This document shows, piece after piece, positions 17,934-27,310 of a stretch of DNA of 64,000 bases; within the stretch, counting starts at the first letter, position 1; every line of letters starts with the position of its first letter. The DNA comes from Sediminibacterium salmoneum NBRC 103935 (lineage in GTDB: Bacteria > Bacteroidota > Bacteroidia > Chitinophagales > Chitinophagaceae): assembly GCF_000511175.1 (NCBI RefSeq), contig NZ_KI866530.1, positions 2,693,423-2,757,422 on the forward strand, in the 5' to 3' direction. Position numbers and translations under genes: made by a program. Under the pieces are notes generated by a model that was not told the origin of the DNA, made no database searches, and saw only the letters and a list, made by a program, of their open reading frames with translations.

Positions 17934-18548
17934 TTATTGCACATACTGTTGTACGGGCAGTCGGTTGGCAATGCTTCGGGCCAGCGTCATTTCGTCTGCA
18001 TATTCCAGTTCTCCTCCAAATGCTATGCCACGGGCGATGGTGGTGATTTTGCAGGACAAATGGGCAATTTTTTTCTGAATAAAATAGATGGTGGTGTCTC
18101 CCTGTATATTCGGACTCAGGGCAAATACCAGTTCCTCTACCCGTTCCTGCGTAATCCGGTTCACCAGCAGCTCAATTGTTAGTTGGTCGGGGCCTATGCC
18201 ATCCAACGGCGATATAATCCCCCCGAGCACATGATAAGTTCCATTGAATTGCTGGGTACTTTCAATGGCAATCACATCCCGTATATTTTCTACCACACAA
18301 ACAATATGCTGATTGCGCGCAGTATTGCTGCAGATACTGCAGATTTCTCCGTCACTGATATTGTTGCATCGCTTGCAAAACTGTATCTCCTTTCGCATTT
18401 TGGTTAAAGTGTCTCCAAATAAAGCGACTTCATTTACATCCTGCTTCAATAAATGTAAGACCAGTCTGAGCGCGGTCTTTTTTCCAATGCCCGGTAGCTT
18501 GGCAAATTGTGCTACTGCATTTTCTAATAAGGTGGAAGGGAGTTGCAT
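17934..18548 (-). CDS. recR: recombination mediator protein RecR
   Basis: A 204-residue RecR, the usual length. The N-terminal helix-hairpin-helix reads LPGIGKKTALRLVLHLL, a four-Cys zinc finger follows (FCKRCNNISDGEICSICSN), then a TOPRIM domain (VVENIRDVIAIE, YHVLGGIISPLDGIGPDQL) and the C-terminal Walker-like strand region (LARGIAFGGELEYADEMTL). It works with RecO and RecF to load RecA on gapped DNA. It is divergent from serC with 43 bp between start codons. Confidence 0.96.
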   Translation of the reverse strand: MQLPSTLLENAVAQFAKLPGIGKKTALRLVLHLLKQDVNEVALFGDTLTKMRKEIQFCKRCNNISDGEICSICSNTARNQHIVCVVENIRDVIAIESTQQFNGTYHVLGGIISPLDGIGPDQLTIELLVNRITQERVEELVFALSPNIQGDTTIYFIQKKIAHLSCKITTIARGIAFGGELEYADEMTLARSIANRLPVQQYVQ

Positions 18549-18591
18549 TTTGTAAAGATAATCGGTTTACTTTGTGCTTTACCTTTTGTGT

Positions 18592-19662
18592 ATGAAGCTG
18601 CATAATTTTAATTCTGGTCCTTCTATTTTGCCGGCGCCTGTACTAAAGCAGGCTGCTGAAGCGGTGTTGAATTATAAAAACACGGGTCTTTCCTTATTGG
18701 AAATTGGTCATAGAACGCCCTGGTTTCTGGAAATTCTAGACGAAGCCAGAAATGCAGTGAAAGAACTCATGCAATTAGATGATTCGTATGAAGTGTTGTT
18801 TTTGCATGGGGGAGCAACCACGCAGTTTATGCAGGTACCTATGAATTTACTGGACAGCCATGCCATGGCGGCTTATTGCGATAACGGCGTTTGGGGTAAC
18901 AAAGCCTGGAAGGAAGCCAGCCTGTTCGGTAAAGTGGATATAGTGTCTGACGGATCCGGCAGCCAGTACCGATCCATCCCTAAAAATATTGAAGTACCCA
19001 ATGATGCCGCTTATTTGCATTTTACTTCGAACAATACCGTAGAAGGTACCCAATGGCATCAGTATCCTGAAACTTCTGTGCCACTGGTGGCAGATATGAG
19101 CAGCGATATTTTCAGCAGACCTGCTCCTTATAATACACTCTCTCTTATTTATGCAGGGGCTCAAAAAAATATGGGCGCTGCTGGTGTGAATCTGGTGGTG
19201 GTGAAAAAAGATTTGCTCGGAAAAATTGCAAGAAAGATTCCTACCATTATGAATTACCAGAAACATATTGAAGCGGGTTCTCTAATGAATACGCCTCCTG
19301 TGTTTGCTGTGTATGTGAGCATGCTTACGCTTCGCTGGATTATTCAGGAAGGCGGTTTGGATGCCATGGGCATGCGCAATGCCAGAAAGTCTTCTCTTTT
19401 ATATGATACCATTGATTCCATTCCGCTTTTTGATGCGCCTGTGGCCAAAGAAGACAGGAGTGAAATGAATGCGATTTTCTTTTTAAAGGATGCTTCACTG
19501 GAGGAATCTTTCTTAGCACTTTGCAAACAGGAAGGCATGGTAGGCGTAAAGGGATACAGAACCGTGGGAGGTATTCGGGTTAGCATGTACAATGCTTTGC
19601 CACTGGATAGTGTTACTGAATTTTGTAACCTGTTGCATTATTTTGCGCAGAAGCACGGATAG
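18592..19662 (+). CDS. serC: phosphoserine aminotransferase
   Basis: A 356-residue PLP enzyme from the ATG at 18592 (MKLHNFNSGPSILP); the frame extends 6 codons upstream only to a GTG. Family marks: the N-terminal NFNSGPS, GGATTQF in the phosphate-binding site, and the Schiff-base Lys in YAGAQKNMGAAG. It converts 3-phosphohydroxypyruvate and glutamate to phosphoserine and 2-oxoglutarate in serine synthesis. serA is not in the window; a DUF1015 gene follows 51 bp later. Confidence 0.96.
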   Translation: MKLHNFNSGPSILPAPVLKQAAEAVLNYKNTGLSLLEIGHRTPWFLEILDEARNAVKELMQLDDSYEVLFLHGGATTQFMQVPMNLLDSHAMAAYCDNGVWGNKAWKEASLFGKVDIVSDGSGSQYRSIPKNIEVPNDAAYLHFTSNNTVEGTQWHQYPETSVPLVADMSSDIFSRPAPYNTLSLIYAGAQKNMGAAGVNLVVVKKDLLGKIARKIPTIMNYQKHIEAGSLMNTPPVFAVYVSMLTLRWIIQEGGLDAMGMRNARKSSLLYDTIDSIPLFDAPVAKEDRSEMNAIFFLKDASLEESFLALCKQEGMVGVKGYRTVGGIRVSMYNALPLDSVTEFCNLLHYFAQKHG

Positions 19663-19713
19663 TAGGGTATTATCCTAACTTTTCATTTGTAAATATTCAC
19701 CGATATTTGCCGA

Positions 19714-20949
19714 ATGGCAATAATCAAACCTTTCAGGGCGCTCAGGCCCCAACCACAACTGGCCAAGCAAGTAGCCAGCTTACCTTATGATGTATTGAAC
19801 AGTGCAGAAGCAAAAATTGCTGCACAAGGCAATTCGCATACTTTTTTACATATCACCAAAAGTGAAATTGACTTATCTGATAAAATAGATATTCATAGTG
19901 CAGAAGTGTACGCACAGGCTAAAGACAATTTAGATGCATTCATTAAACGTGATGTGTTGTTCAGAGAATCCAAACCCTGCTATTATATCTACCAGCTTAT
20001 TATGAATGGCAGAAGCCAGACAGGTCTGGTTTGCGTGAGCAGTGTGGATGATTATGAAAATGACCTGATTAAAAAACACGAGTTTACCCGTCCGGAAAAA
20101 GAACAGGATCGCATCAATCATATTAAAACAACGGGTGCGCAAACGGGCAATGTGTTTTTAGCGTATCGCAACCATGCTGCTGTTGATGCTATTATTGAGA
20201 AGTGGAAGCAGGCCAAATCTCCTGTGTATGATTTTATTGCGGAAGATGGGATTCAGCATAGCATTTGGATCGTGAACGATTCAGATGCCGTTGCTTCTAT
20301 CACTGCAGTTTTTGAAAAAGAAATTCCCTGTACCTATATAGCAGACGGACATCACCGTGCAGCTTCTGCTGCAAAAGTGCGCAAGCAAATCAGTGGCGAA
20401 GTACCAGAAGGAGCCAATTATTTTCTAACGACTTTGTTCCCTTCGAATCAACTCTATATCATGGATTATAATAGAGTGGTAAAAGATTTGAATGGGTTGA
20501 GCAAGGCTGACTTTTTAGCGGCATTGGCTAGTTCTTTCGATGTGGTTTCGATGGGTAAACAAATGGTGAAGCCTGAGCAATTGCATACCATGGGATTATA
20601 TGTGGGTGGTGAGTGGTTTTTGCTAACGGCAAAGCCTGGCACTTATTCCAACGATCCGATTGGTGTATTGGATGTGTCGGTTTTACAAGAAAAAATATTG
20701 GGTCCCATTTTAGGTATCTTAGATCAACGCACCGACAAGCGCATTGATTTTGTAGGTGGTATCAGAGGCTTGTCTGCTTTGGAACAAAGAGTGGATAGCG
20801 GTGAAATGGCTGCTGCCATTAGCTTGTATCCGGTTACGATTGATCAGTTGTTTGCCATTGCAGACAGCGGAAATGTAATGCCTCCTAAAAGTACCTGGTT
20901 TGAACCCAAGTTGAGAGATGGTCTCTTAACGCACTTGATTAATGATTAA
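19714..20949 (+). CDS. DUF1015 family protein
   Basis: A 411-residue protein of the DUF1015 family, with the characteristic start AIIKPFRALRP and YDVLNSAEA, and the motifs RPEKEQDRINHIK, YIADGHHRAASA and DFVGGIRGLSALEQRV. No biochemical function is securely known to me. The gene lies next to serC, and in many Bacteroidota DUF1015 sits with serine-synthesis genes, so a role linked to that pathway is a fair guess. The stop region consists of three tandem copies of TGATTAA (about 20939-20957). Confidence 0.85.
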   Translation: MAIIKPFRALRPQPQLAKQVASLPYDVLNSAEAKIAAQGNSHTFLHITKSEIDLSDKIDIHSAEVYAQAKDNLDAFIKRDVLFRESKPCYYIYQLIMNGRSQTGLVCVSSVDDYENDLIKKHEFTRPEKEQDRINHIKTTGAQTGNVFLAYRNHAAVDAIIEKWKQAKSPVYDFIAEDGIQHSIWIVNDSDAVASITAVFEKEIPCTYIADGHHRAASAAKVRKQISGEVPEGANYFLTTLFPSNQLYIMDYNRVVKDLNGLSKADFLAALASSFDVVSMGKQMVKPEQLHTMGLYVGGEWFLLTAKPGTYSNDPIGVLDVSVLQEKILGPILGILDQRTDKRIDFVGGIRGLSALEQRVDSGEMAAAISLYPVTIDQLFAIADSGNVMPPKSTWFEPKLRDGLLTHLIND

Positions 20950-20972
20950 TGATTAATGCAATTCAATATAGC

Positions 20973-21995
20973 ATGAATATGAAAAAAATATTTTTAGGAT
21001 GCTGTGGATTTTTGTTGGCCTTGCAGCTATCTGCGCAAACCCCCACTGTTAAGCAATTGCAGGAATCTGCCATGGCGCTGATGCAACAGGGAGATTTTAC
21101 CAATGCCATGGTGGCACTGGAAAAAGCAAAAGCACAGGAGCCGCAAAACCTGGAAGTCCTGAAGAATATTTCTTTCTGCTATTTCCTGCAAAGAGAATTT
21201 GCACAGGCCATTGATGCCGGGAAAATTGCTATTGAACATCCCAATGCCGATCAGCAAAGTTTTCAGATACTGGGCATGTCTTATAAATCCATCGCGGATT
21301 ATGCAGCAGCAAACAAAATATACAAACGCGCCCTGAAAAAATTTCCTGACGGAGGCGTTATTTACAGTGAGTACGGAGAGAGTTTAATGCAAGAGAATAA
21401 AAAGGAAGAAGCCATTGCTGCCTGGGAAAAAGGAATTGAACTGGCCCCTTCTTACAGTGGTAATTACTATCACGCGGCTAAATACTATTACAAGGAAATG
21501 AACTGGATCCGGGTCTTGATTCATGGGGAACTTTTTGTAAACCTCGAAAGCTATTCCACCCGAACAGAAGACGTGAAAAAAGCCCTTTGGGATGCCTACC
21601 GAAATGTATTGCGTCCTATTGTGAAAACGCCTTATCACCTGGTTCCCAAATATTCAGCTTTTGAGCAAAAGCAACTGGCCATTTACGAAAAAACAAGACC
21701 CATGGTAGCAGATGGCTTAACCATTGATCATATTGGCAGTATAAGAACCCGATTGCTTACCGAGTGGATGACTGAGAATGCTACTGCTTTTCCGTATCAG
21801 TTGTTTCAACATTGGCAACATATGATTCGGGAAGACATTTTTGAAGCCTACAATCAATGGTTATTCGGAGCTGTTTACGATGCAGATGCCTATCAAAAAT
21901 GGCAGGAAACCCATGCGGATGAAGCCAATAAATTCAAGGAGTTTCAGCGGAGCCGGGTGTACCGACAGCCGGGCGGTCAATATTATTTAAATTAA
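20973..21995 (+). CDS. secreted TPR-repeat protein
   Basis: A 340-residue protein from the ATG at 20973 (next Met at 20979), chosen because it gives a compact signal peptide MKKIFLGCCGFLLALQLSAQ. A frame from 20949 overlaps the DUF1015 stop but adds eight residues before the signal. Residues about 25-170 are tetratricopeptide repeats (QQGDFTNAMVALEKAKA, LQREFAQAIDAGKIAIEHP, AAANKIYKRALKKFPDGG). The C-terminal 150 residues are helical and unrecognised. It likely mediates protein contacts in the periplasm. A clear intrinsic terminator follows. Confidence 0.75.
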   Translation: MNMKKIFLGCCGFLLALQLSAQTPTVKQLQESAMALMQQGDFTNAMVALEKAKAQEPQNLEVLKNISFCYFLQREFAQAIDAGKIAIEHPNADQQSFQILGMSYKSIADYAAANKIYKRALKKFPDGGVIYSEYGESLMQENKKEEAIAAWEKGIELAPSYSGNYYHAAKYYYKEMNWIRVLIHGELFVNLESYSTRTEDVKKALWDAYRNVLRPIVKTPYHLVPKYSAFEQKQLAIYEKTRPMVADGLTIDHIGSIRTRLLTEWMTENATAFPYQLFQHWQHMIREDIFEAYNQWLFGAVYDADAYQKWQETHADEANKFKEFQRSRVYRQPGGQYYLN

Positions 21996-22015
21996 GTATA
22001 TCCCTTTAAGTTGTT

Positions 22016-22042
22016 AAGCCAGTGCAAACTGGCTTTTTTTTT
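22016..22042 (+). terminator. intrinsic terminator after the serC-DUF1015-TPR unit
   Basis: AAGCCAGT (22016-22023) pairs with ACTGGCTT (22028-22035) around a GCAA loop, followed by a run of T to 22042. This is a textbook Rho-independent terminator. Confidence 0.9.
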
Positions 22043-22072
22043 GTGGTTATTTGCCTAATTTGACCGTTCAAA

Positions 22073-22090
22073 TAAAGTGAATTCACTTTA
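22073..22090. promoter_or_regulatory. perfect 18-bp palindrome before the acyl-CoA synthetase gene, candidate operator
   Basis: TAAAGTGAATTCACTTTA reads the same on both strands with no spacer and ends 12 bp before the ATG at 22103. A gapless palindrome of this length at a promoter usually marks a dimeric regulator site. Fatty-acid degradation genes are commonly controlled by TetR- or GntR-type acyl-CoA sensors, which would suit the downstream gene, but no regulator gene is adjacent and no -33/-7 promoter is clear. Confidence 0.6.
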
Positions 22091-22102
22091 AACGATTGCG
22101 TT

Positions 22103-23887
22103 ATGACTATTAAGCGACTTTTTGATGCCGTTAATTACCAGCTTGAACATTTTCCAAAGCAGGACATGTTGTCGGCTAAAATAAATGGACAATGGAAATC
22201 CTATAGTACACAGGAAGTAGCCGAAACCGTAAACCGCTTTAGTGCTGGATTGCTTTCCCTGGGCGTGCATGCCAATGGATTTACACCGGAAGGCAGCGAT
22301 AAAATTGCCATCATTAGTAACAATCGTCCTGAATGGGTTTTTACCGACTTGGCTGTGCAACAAATTGGCGCTATCCTGGTTCCAGTTTATCCAACCACCA
22401 ATCCCAACGAACTGGCTTTCATTTTAAATGATGCTGCCGTTAAATATATTTTTGTCAGCAACGAAGAATTGCTGGCCAAAGTCAATAGCATTTTGGATAA
22501 AGTTTCTTCCATTCGTGGAGTCTATACTTTTGACACCATAGCAGGAGCACAACATTGGTCCGAAGTAACAGAATTGGCCACACCAGCTTTGTTGGCGGAT
22601 GTTGAAAGCGTTAAAGCAACCGTGCCTGTTGAGCATCTGGCTACCATTATTTATACTTCCGGTACCACCGGAACACCTAAGGGCGTAATGTTGTCGCACT
22701 CGAATATTTATACCAATGTGCAATTCAGCAAAAAGAGTTTTCCTTTCCATGATGCACCGGAATCTAAAGTGCTGAGCTTTCTTCCGTTGAATCATATTTT
22801 TGAAAAAACCTGTACCTATATTTATTTGTACAGTGGCATTAGTATTTATTATGCGGAAAGCCTGGAAACCATTGGAGACAACCTGAAAGAAATTAAACCA
22901 AACGGTTTCACTACGGTACCTCGTTTGCTGGAAAAAGTATTTGAAAAAATCATGGCCAAGGGCAATGAGTTAACGGGTACCAAAAGAAAACTGTTCTTCT
23001 GGGCAGTTGACCTTGCTGAGAAATACGATAACAGAATCAGTGGTGGTCTCTGGTACAATATTCAGCTGGCCATTGCCAATAAATTAATTTTCTCCAAATG
23101 GCGTGAAGCCCTGGGAGGCAATATCTCTTTCATCATTACCGGTGGAGCTGCCTGTCAGGTAAAGCTGTTGCGCATTTTTAATGCAGCAGGAGTTCCGATA
23201 TATGAGGGCTATGGCCCAACTGAAAACAGTCCGGTAATTTGCGTGAACCGTCAGGAAAAAGGCGGTACCAAGTTTGGAACGGTGGGCCCTGCTATTGAAG
23301 GCATTCAGGTGAAACTGGCAGAAGATGGGGAAATTATGGTAACCGGCCCTTGTGTTATGAAAGGTTATTATAAACGTCCGGATTTAACGGCTGAAACCAT
23401 GTTGGATGGTTGGCTGTTAACGGGTGATATTGGCGTTTGGGATGAAGATAAATTCCTGAAGATTACCGATCGTAAGAAAGAGTTGTTTAAAACCAGCGGA
23501 GGAAAATATGTAGCTCCTCAGCCAATTGAGAATAAATTAAAAGAGAGTCCTTTTGTAGAACAGGTGATGGTAGTTGGCTCTGAGCGTAAGTTTGTGGGTG
23601 CTTTAATTGTCCCTTCCTTTGCTACCTTAAAAGAGTGGATGAGAGAGAAGGAGATTCCTTTCACTACCAATGAAGATGTAATTCATCATCCGAAAGTGCT
23701 GGAGCTCTATCGTGAACTGGTAGAGAGTTTCAATAAGTTCTTTAACCACGTAGAACAAATTAAAAAGTTTGAACTGCTGCCCAACGAATGGACGGTAGAC
23801 ACAGGCGAAATGACACCCAAGTTGAGCCTGAAAAGAAAAGTGGTGAACGAGAAATTCAAAGACGCCATAGAAAGAATCTATGCCTGA
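22103..23887 (+). CDS. long-chain fatty acid--CoA ligase (AMP-forming)
   Basis: A 594-residue enzyme of the AMP-binding superfamily with the P-loop TIIYTSGTTGTPKGVMLSHSN (near residue 185), the A5 motif YEGYGPTENSPV, the A7 motif GWLLTGDIG and the A8 motif KITDRKKELFKTSGGKYV. The closest type is the bacterial long-chain acyl-CoA synthetase (FadD15-like), which activates fatty acids with ATP and CoA at the inner membrane. Its start follows a perfect palindrome. Its stop overlaps the start of a sensor kinase gene by 8 bp, so the two are co-translated. Confidence 0.9.
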   Translation: MTIKRLFDAVNYQLEHFPKQDMLSAKINGQWKSYSTQEVAETVNRFSAGLLSLGVHANGFTPEGSDKIAIISNNRPEWVFTDLAVQQIGAILVPVYPTTNPNELAFILNDAAVKYIFVSNEELLAKVNSILDKVSSIRGVYTFDTIAGAQHWSEVTELATPALLADVESVKATVPVEHLATIIYTSGTTGTPKGVMLSHSNIYTNVQFSKKSFPFHDAPESKVLSFLPLNHIFEKTCTYIYLYSGISIYYAESLETIGDNLKEIKPNGFTTVPRLLEKVFEKIMAKGNELTGTKRKLFFWAVDLAEKYDNRISGGLWYNIQLAIANKLIFSKWREALGGNISFIITGGAACQVKLLRIFNAAGVPIYEGYGPTENSPVICVNRQEKGGTKFGTVGPAIEGIQVKLAEDGEIMVTGPCVMKGYYKRPDLTAETMLDGWLLTGDIGVWDEDKFLKITDRKKELFKTSGGKYVAPQPIENKLKESPFVEQVMVVGSERKFVGALIVPSFATLKEWMREKEIPFTTNEDVIHHPKVLELYRELVESFNKFFNHVEQIKKFELLPNEWTVDTGEMTPKLSLKRKVVNEKFKDAIERIYA

Positions 23888-25721
23888 GCCTAACGCCTTG
23901 TTGCGCATTTTAGTGGTAGAAGATAACCCCGCTGATCAGGTTGTTTTAGAGGGCTTATTGTGGAAAACCCGATTGCCCATTCATCAGATCATGCGTGCCA
24001 GCAGCAATGCTGAAGCAGATGCCTGGTTGAAAAAAGAAAAACCCGGTTTAATATTACTCGACCTTTCCTTGCCTGATAGTGTTGGTATTGATTCCTTCTT
24101 GCATATTAATCAAGTGGCTCCAGCCATTCCAATTATTGTATTAACAGGTTTGTCTGATATGGAAACCGCTTTGGAAACCATGGCAGCCGGAGCGCAGGAT
24201 TATCTGGTGAAAGGTGAGTTTGACGAGAAACTACTTTCCAAATCTATTCAGTATAGTATTGAACGTAAGCGCAATCTTGAAAATATGCGCGTTAGCAATG
24301 AGCGATACAATATTGTAGTGCAAGCCACAAGCGATGCGGTTTGGGAAATGAATTTGGATAATCAGTCGGTATTATGGGTGGGAGATAATTTCAAGAAAAC
24401 CTTCGGCTATGATTTGGTAGATGTATATGTGGATGCTGCCGATTGGGTACAAAAAATTCATCCGGAAGACAGAGAAAGAGTGCAGACCAGTATTACCGAT
24501 GCATACTCTAAAACAGGTAGTCCTTACTGGAAAGAAGAGTATCGTTTTTTAAAAGCAGATGGTTCCTATGCCTACGTATTAGATCGGGGCTATATTCTTT
24601 ATGAGAACGATCGGCCAATTAGAATGATTGGTGCCATGCAGGATATAACAGAGCGAAAGGAAAGTGCAGAAAAAATTCTGCTTTCAGAAAAGCGCTATCG
24701 TAGTTTATTCTATTATAATCCCATGGCCATTTTTATCTGGGATCTGCAAACCCAGCACATTCTGGAAGTGAACGATATGGCAGTGAAGGAATATGGTTAT
24801 AGCAGGGAAGAGTTTTTACAATTGACGCTTTGGGATTTAAGATCCCCTGAGCATTATGCCAAACTAAAACAGTTTATTGAGCATATTGCTAGTGCGCTTG
24901 ATATGGATTCCGGAGGTACCTGGGAGCATATGACCAAAACCGGTGAACGCATTTTCATGAATGTTTACTCGCACCGTCTTCAATACAATGGTAAAGATGC
25001 GGTGATGGCCATTGCACAGAACGTAACTGCCAAATTATTGCTGGAGAAAAAACTGGAAGAGGAAAGACTGATCAAACAAAAAGAAATTGCAGAAGCAGTT
25101 ATCAATACCCAGGAAACCGAGCGGCACGATATCAGCAGAGAACTGCACGACAATGTTAACCAGCAACTCACCGTTGCCATGATGTACATTGCTTCTGCTG
25201 AAAAAAAGCAGGTGCCTGGTTCAGAACAATTAAGACAATCTGCCGATTATATTTTGCATGCCATTGAAGAAATCAGAAGATTATCCAAGGGTTTGGTAAC
25301 CCCGTTGATTAAAGACTTTGGTTTGGTAAAAGCCATTGAAAGTGTACTGGAAGATGTGCAGGCAGTTAAGGAAATGAAGATTGAGTTTTTATTCGATACT
25401 TTTTTTGAAGACGATATTCATTACGATTTTAAACTGAGTCTATTCCGTATTGTGCAGGAACAGGTAAACAATGTTTTGAAACATGCACAGGCCAGTACCT
25501 TAAAAGTAGAATTGGGGAGAAACCAAAACAGCATTTACTTGTCTATTTACGACAATGGAGTAGGCTTCGACGCCTCTGTTCAGAAGAAGGGAATTGGTTT
25601 GTACAATATTACCAGCCGTGTTGAATTGTTTAACGGAACCATCAGTATTCATACGGCTCCCACTGCAGGTTGCGCCATGCATATGAGTTTCCCTATTACG
25701 CAGGCAATCATGCGTCACTAA
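23880..25721 (+). CDS. receiver-PAS-PAS histidine kinase (HisKA_3 type)
   Basis: A 613-residue cytoplasmic signalling protein. An N-terminal receiver domain (about 8-125: ILVVEDNPADQ, phospho-acceptor region LILLDLSLPD, Lys in DYLVKGEFD) is followed by two PAS domains (about 140-260 and 270-390), a short coiled coil, and a HisKA_3 dimerisation domain with ETERHDISRELHDNVNQQL. The HATPase domain has DNGVGFD and KGIGLYNI. There is no transmembrane helix. The kinase is thus driven by a phosphorelay input as well as PAS ligands. A LuxR-type response regulator partner is expected but not in the window. Its end overlaps the convergent gene by 14 bp. Confidence 0.9.
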   Translation: MPEPNALLRILVVEDNPADQVVLEGLLWKTRLPIHQIMRASSNAEADAWLKKEKPGLILLDLSLPDSVGIDSFLHINQVAPAIPIIVLTGLSDMETALETMAAGAQDYLVKGEFDEKLLSKSIQYSIERKRNLENMRVSNERYNIVVQATSDAVWEMNLDNQSVLWVGDNFKKTFGYDLVDVYVDAADWVQKIHPEDRERVQTSITDAYSKTGSPYWKEEYRFLKADGSYAYVLDRGYILYENDRPIRMIGAMQDITERKESAEKILLSEKRYRSLFYYNPMAIFIWDLQTQHILEVNDMAVKEYGYSREEFLQLTLWDLRSPEHYAKLKQFIEHIASALDMDSGGTWEHMTKTGERIFMNVYSHRLQYNGKDAVMAIAQNVTAKLLLEKKLEEERLIKQKEIAEAVINTQETERHDISRELHDNVNQQLTVAMMYIASAEKKQVPGSEQLRQSADYILHAIEEIRRLSKGLVTPLIKDFGLVKAIESVLEDVQAVKEMKIEFLFDTFFEDDIHYDFKLSLFRIVQEQVNNVLKHAQASTLKVELGRNQNSIYLSIYDNGVGFDASVQKKGIGLYNITSRVELFNGTISIHTAPTAGCAMHMSFPITQAIMRH

Positions 25722-27267
25722 GTCTTTTCTTGGCCGACAGAAATTTTTGACGGATAATGGTCTGTACCGGCTTCCGCTGAATCTTACTTTCCAGCCAGGA
25801 GATTACATCCAGGTACATAAATGCCCTAGTCTCCATTTTGTCGTCTGCCATATCTTTTAATGTAGCCAGTAATTGCTCAAACAAGGGTTTGGTCTCATTG
25901 GGGAGACTATGAAAACTTTGTTTTAAGAATTTAAAAATGGCTTCTTCTGCGGCACTCAGGTGTTGCATTTTACCCATGAATCGATATACCGATTTCAACA
26001 GGTACTTCAGGTAATCATTATTGCCCAACTCGTAATGCGCAATCAGGTGCAGCAATCGGGCATAACATTGCAAGTCGCTTCTAAGGTCTACTTTAAGATT
26101 GATGATTTTATTTAAGTAGTCAATACTACTGGCAGGATCACCGCTTCCGAAATACAAGGAAGCAATCTTATAATAGAATACCAGGGTTCTGTGCCGGTCC
26201 AGATAATCTTCGTATGCCTCCAGTTTTTCCTCTATCTCTGGTATCAGTTGTAATCCCCTGGTAAAACTGCCTTCCATGAAATGCCTGTTCAGCTTTGCGG
26301 TATACAGATAGGTAAAACATTGTACCGTATGGTTCATATTGTTTTGTACAAAAGGCATTTCCATGAATGCTTCTAGTTCTTTTATGGTCTCATTGAATTT
26401 CCGGTAATTTCTTAAATCAAAATGTGCCCCCAGCAAATTGTGCATACCTTTTATGTAGTGGGCTGTTTCAATTTCCATCATTTTAGGCTCTGCCTTAAAC
26501 AGTTCCGTCCATTTGCTGCAATAGCGATAATACATCAGAAAGTCCTGTGTAATAAATGCATACCAGCAATAACATTGGTAAGCATATAATTTTTCATAGA
26601 ACCCTTTCTCCTGTTCATTTTCGTGCAACAGCGGGTGATTAAAATAAACAGCCAGGGCTTTTTTGTCCGATTCGTTTCGGGCATGTCCGTGCCGTATATA
26701 CCATTCGTATAAGAGTAAGGATAAATTCGAAAGGGTACTGATATTGCTCAACCGCAGATTGGTCTCGTCCGACTCCTTGCAAAGTTTTGCCGCCCGGTCC
26801 TGCATACTTCGGGTAATATAGAGGGCTTCAATTTTTTTCTCCAGAAACAAAACTTGTTGAATATAAGTAACCTGGTTATTGGCTTTAGCCAGTTCTTTTA
26901 CTCTGTCCAGTACTTTTAAACTCTGGATATTTAAGCCTTTGTTGTAGAGTATTCTGGCAAAGTCGAGCTGTTCGTTCAACTGCAAATCAATATTCTCGTT
27001 TTGTTGTAACAAACGAACGCTCGCTAGTATTTCCTGGTATAAATGGGCTTTTAAATTAGACAGCTGTTGTTTTTGAAAAGCCGGATTTTTTTTCAGGAGT
27101 TGTGCTTCATCGTAATGACTCATTTTATCGAGCGCATCAAATAACTGAACCACTTTTAAGTTACCTGATGCAGAATTCCGGGTGATATACAATTTAAAAT
27201 TGCGCTTCTCTGCCCTTTCCAGGGAATGAATCAATTGGTGAAGCGGGTCTGTATTCCGGTTGGGCAT
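25708..27267 (-). CDS. conserved helical-repeat protein of unknown function
   Basis: A 519-residue protein with no signal peptide, made almost wholly of alpha helices with TPR-like pairs (for example LYNKGLNIQSLKVLDRVKEL and LDRHRTLVFYYKIASLYFGS). It is rich in Leu, Gln and Lys, without catalytic motifs that I recognise. Proteins of this size and style are widespread in Chitinophagaceae. It stands alone on the minus strand and its stop lies 14 bp inside the convergent sensor kinase gene. Role unknown; a scaffold or regulator is possible. Confidence 0.6.
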   Translation of the reverse strand: MPNRNTDPLHQLIHSLERAEKRNFKLYITRNSASGNLKVVQLFDALDKMSHYDEAQLLKKNPAFQKQQLSNLKAHLYQEILASVRLLQQNENIDLQLNEQLDFARILYNKGLNIQSLKVLDRVKELAKANNQVTYIQQVLFLEKKIEALYITRSMQDRAAKLCKESDETNLRLSNISTLSNLSLLLYEWYIRHGHARNESDKKALAVYFNHPLLHENEQEKGFYEKLYAYQCYCWYAFITQDFLMYYRYCSKWTELFKAEPKMMEIETAHYIKGMHNLLGAHFDLRNYRKFNETIKELEAFMEMPFVQNNMNHTVQCFTYLYTAKLNRHFMEGSFTRGLQLIPEIEEKLEAYEDYLDRHRTLVFYYKIASLYFGSGDPASSIDYLNKIINLKVDLRSDLQCYARLLHLIAHYELGNNDYLKYLLKSVYRFMGKMQHLSAAEEAIFKFLKQSFHSLPNETKPLFEQLLATLKDMADDKMETRAFMYLDVISWLESKIQRKPVQTIIRQKFLSAKKRLSDA

Positions 27268-27310
27268 CGTAAAAATATTAAGCTAGAATTCAATACTGTA
27301 TTGGGTTTCA

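Noticed and set aside
22021..22102. Consensus promoter for the acyl-CoA ligase gene
   Set aside because: TTTG occurs at 22050 and 22059, but no TAnnTTTG lies at the right distance.
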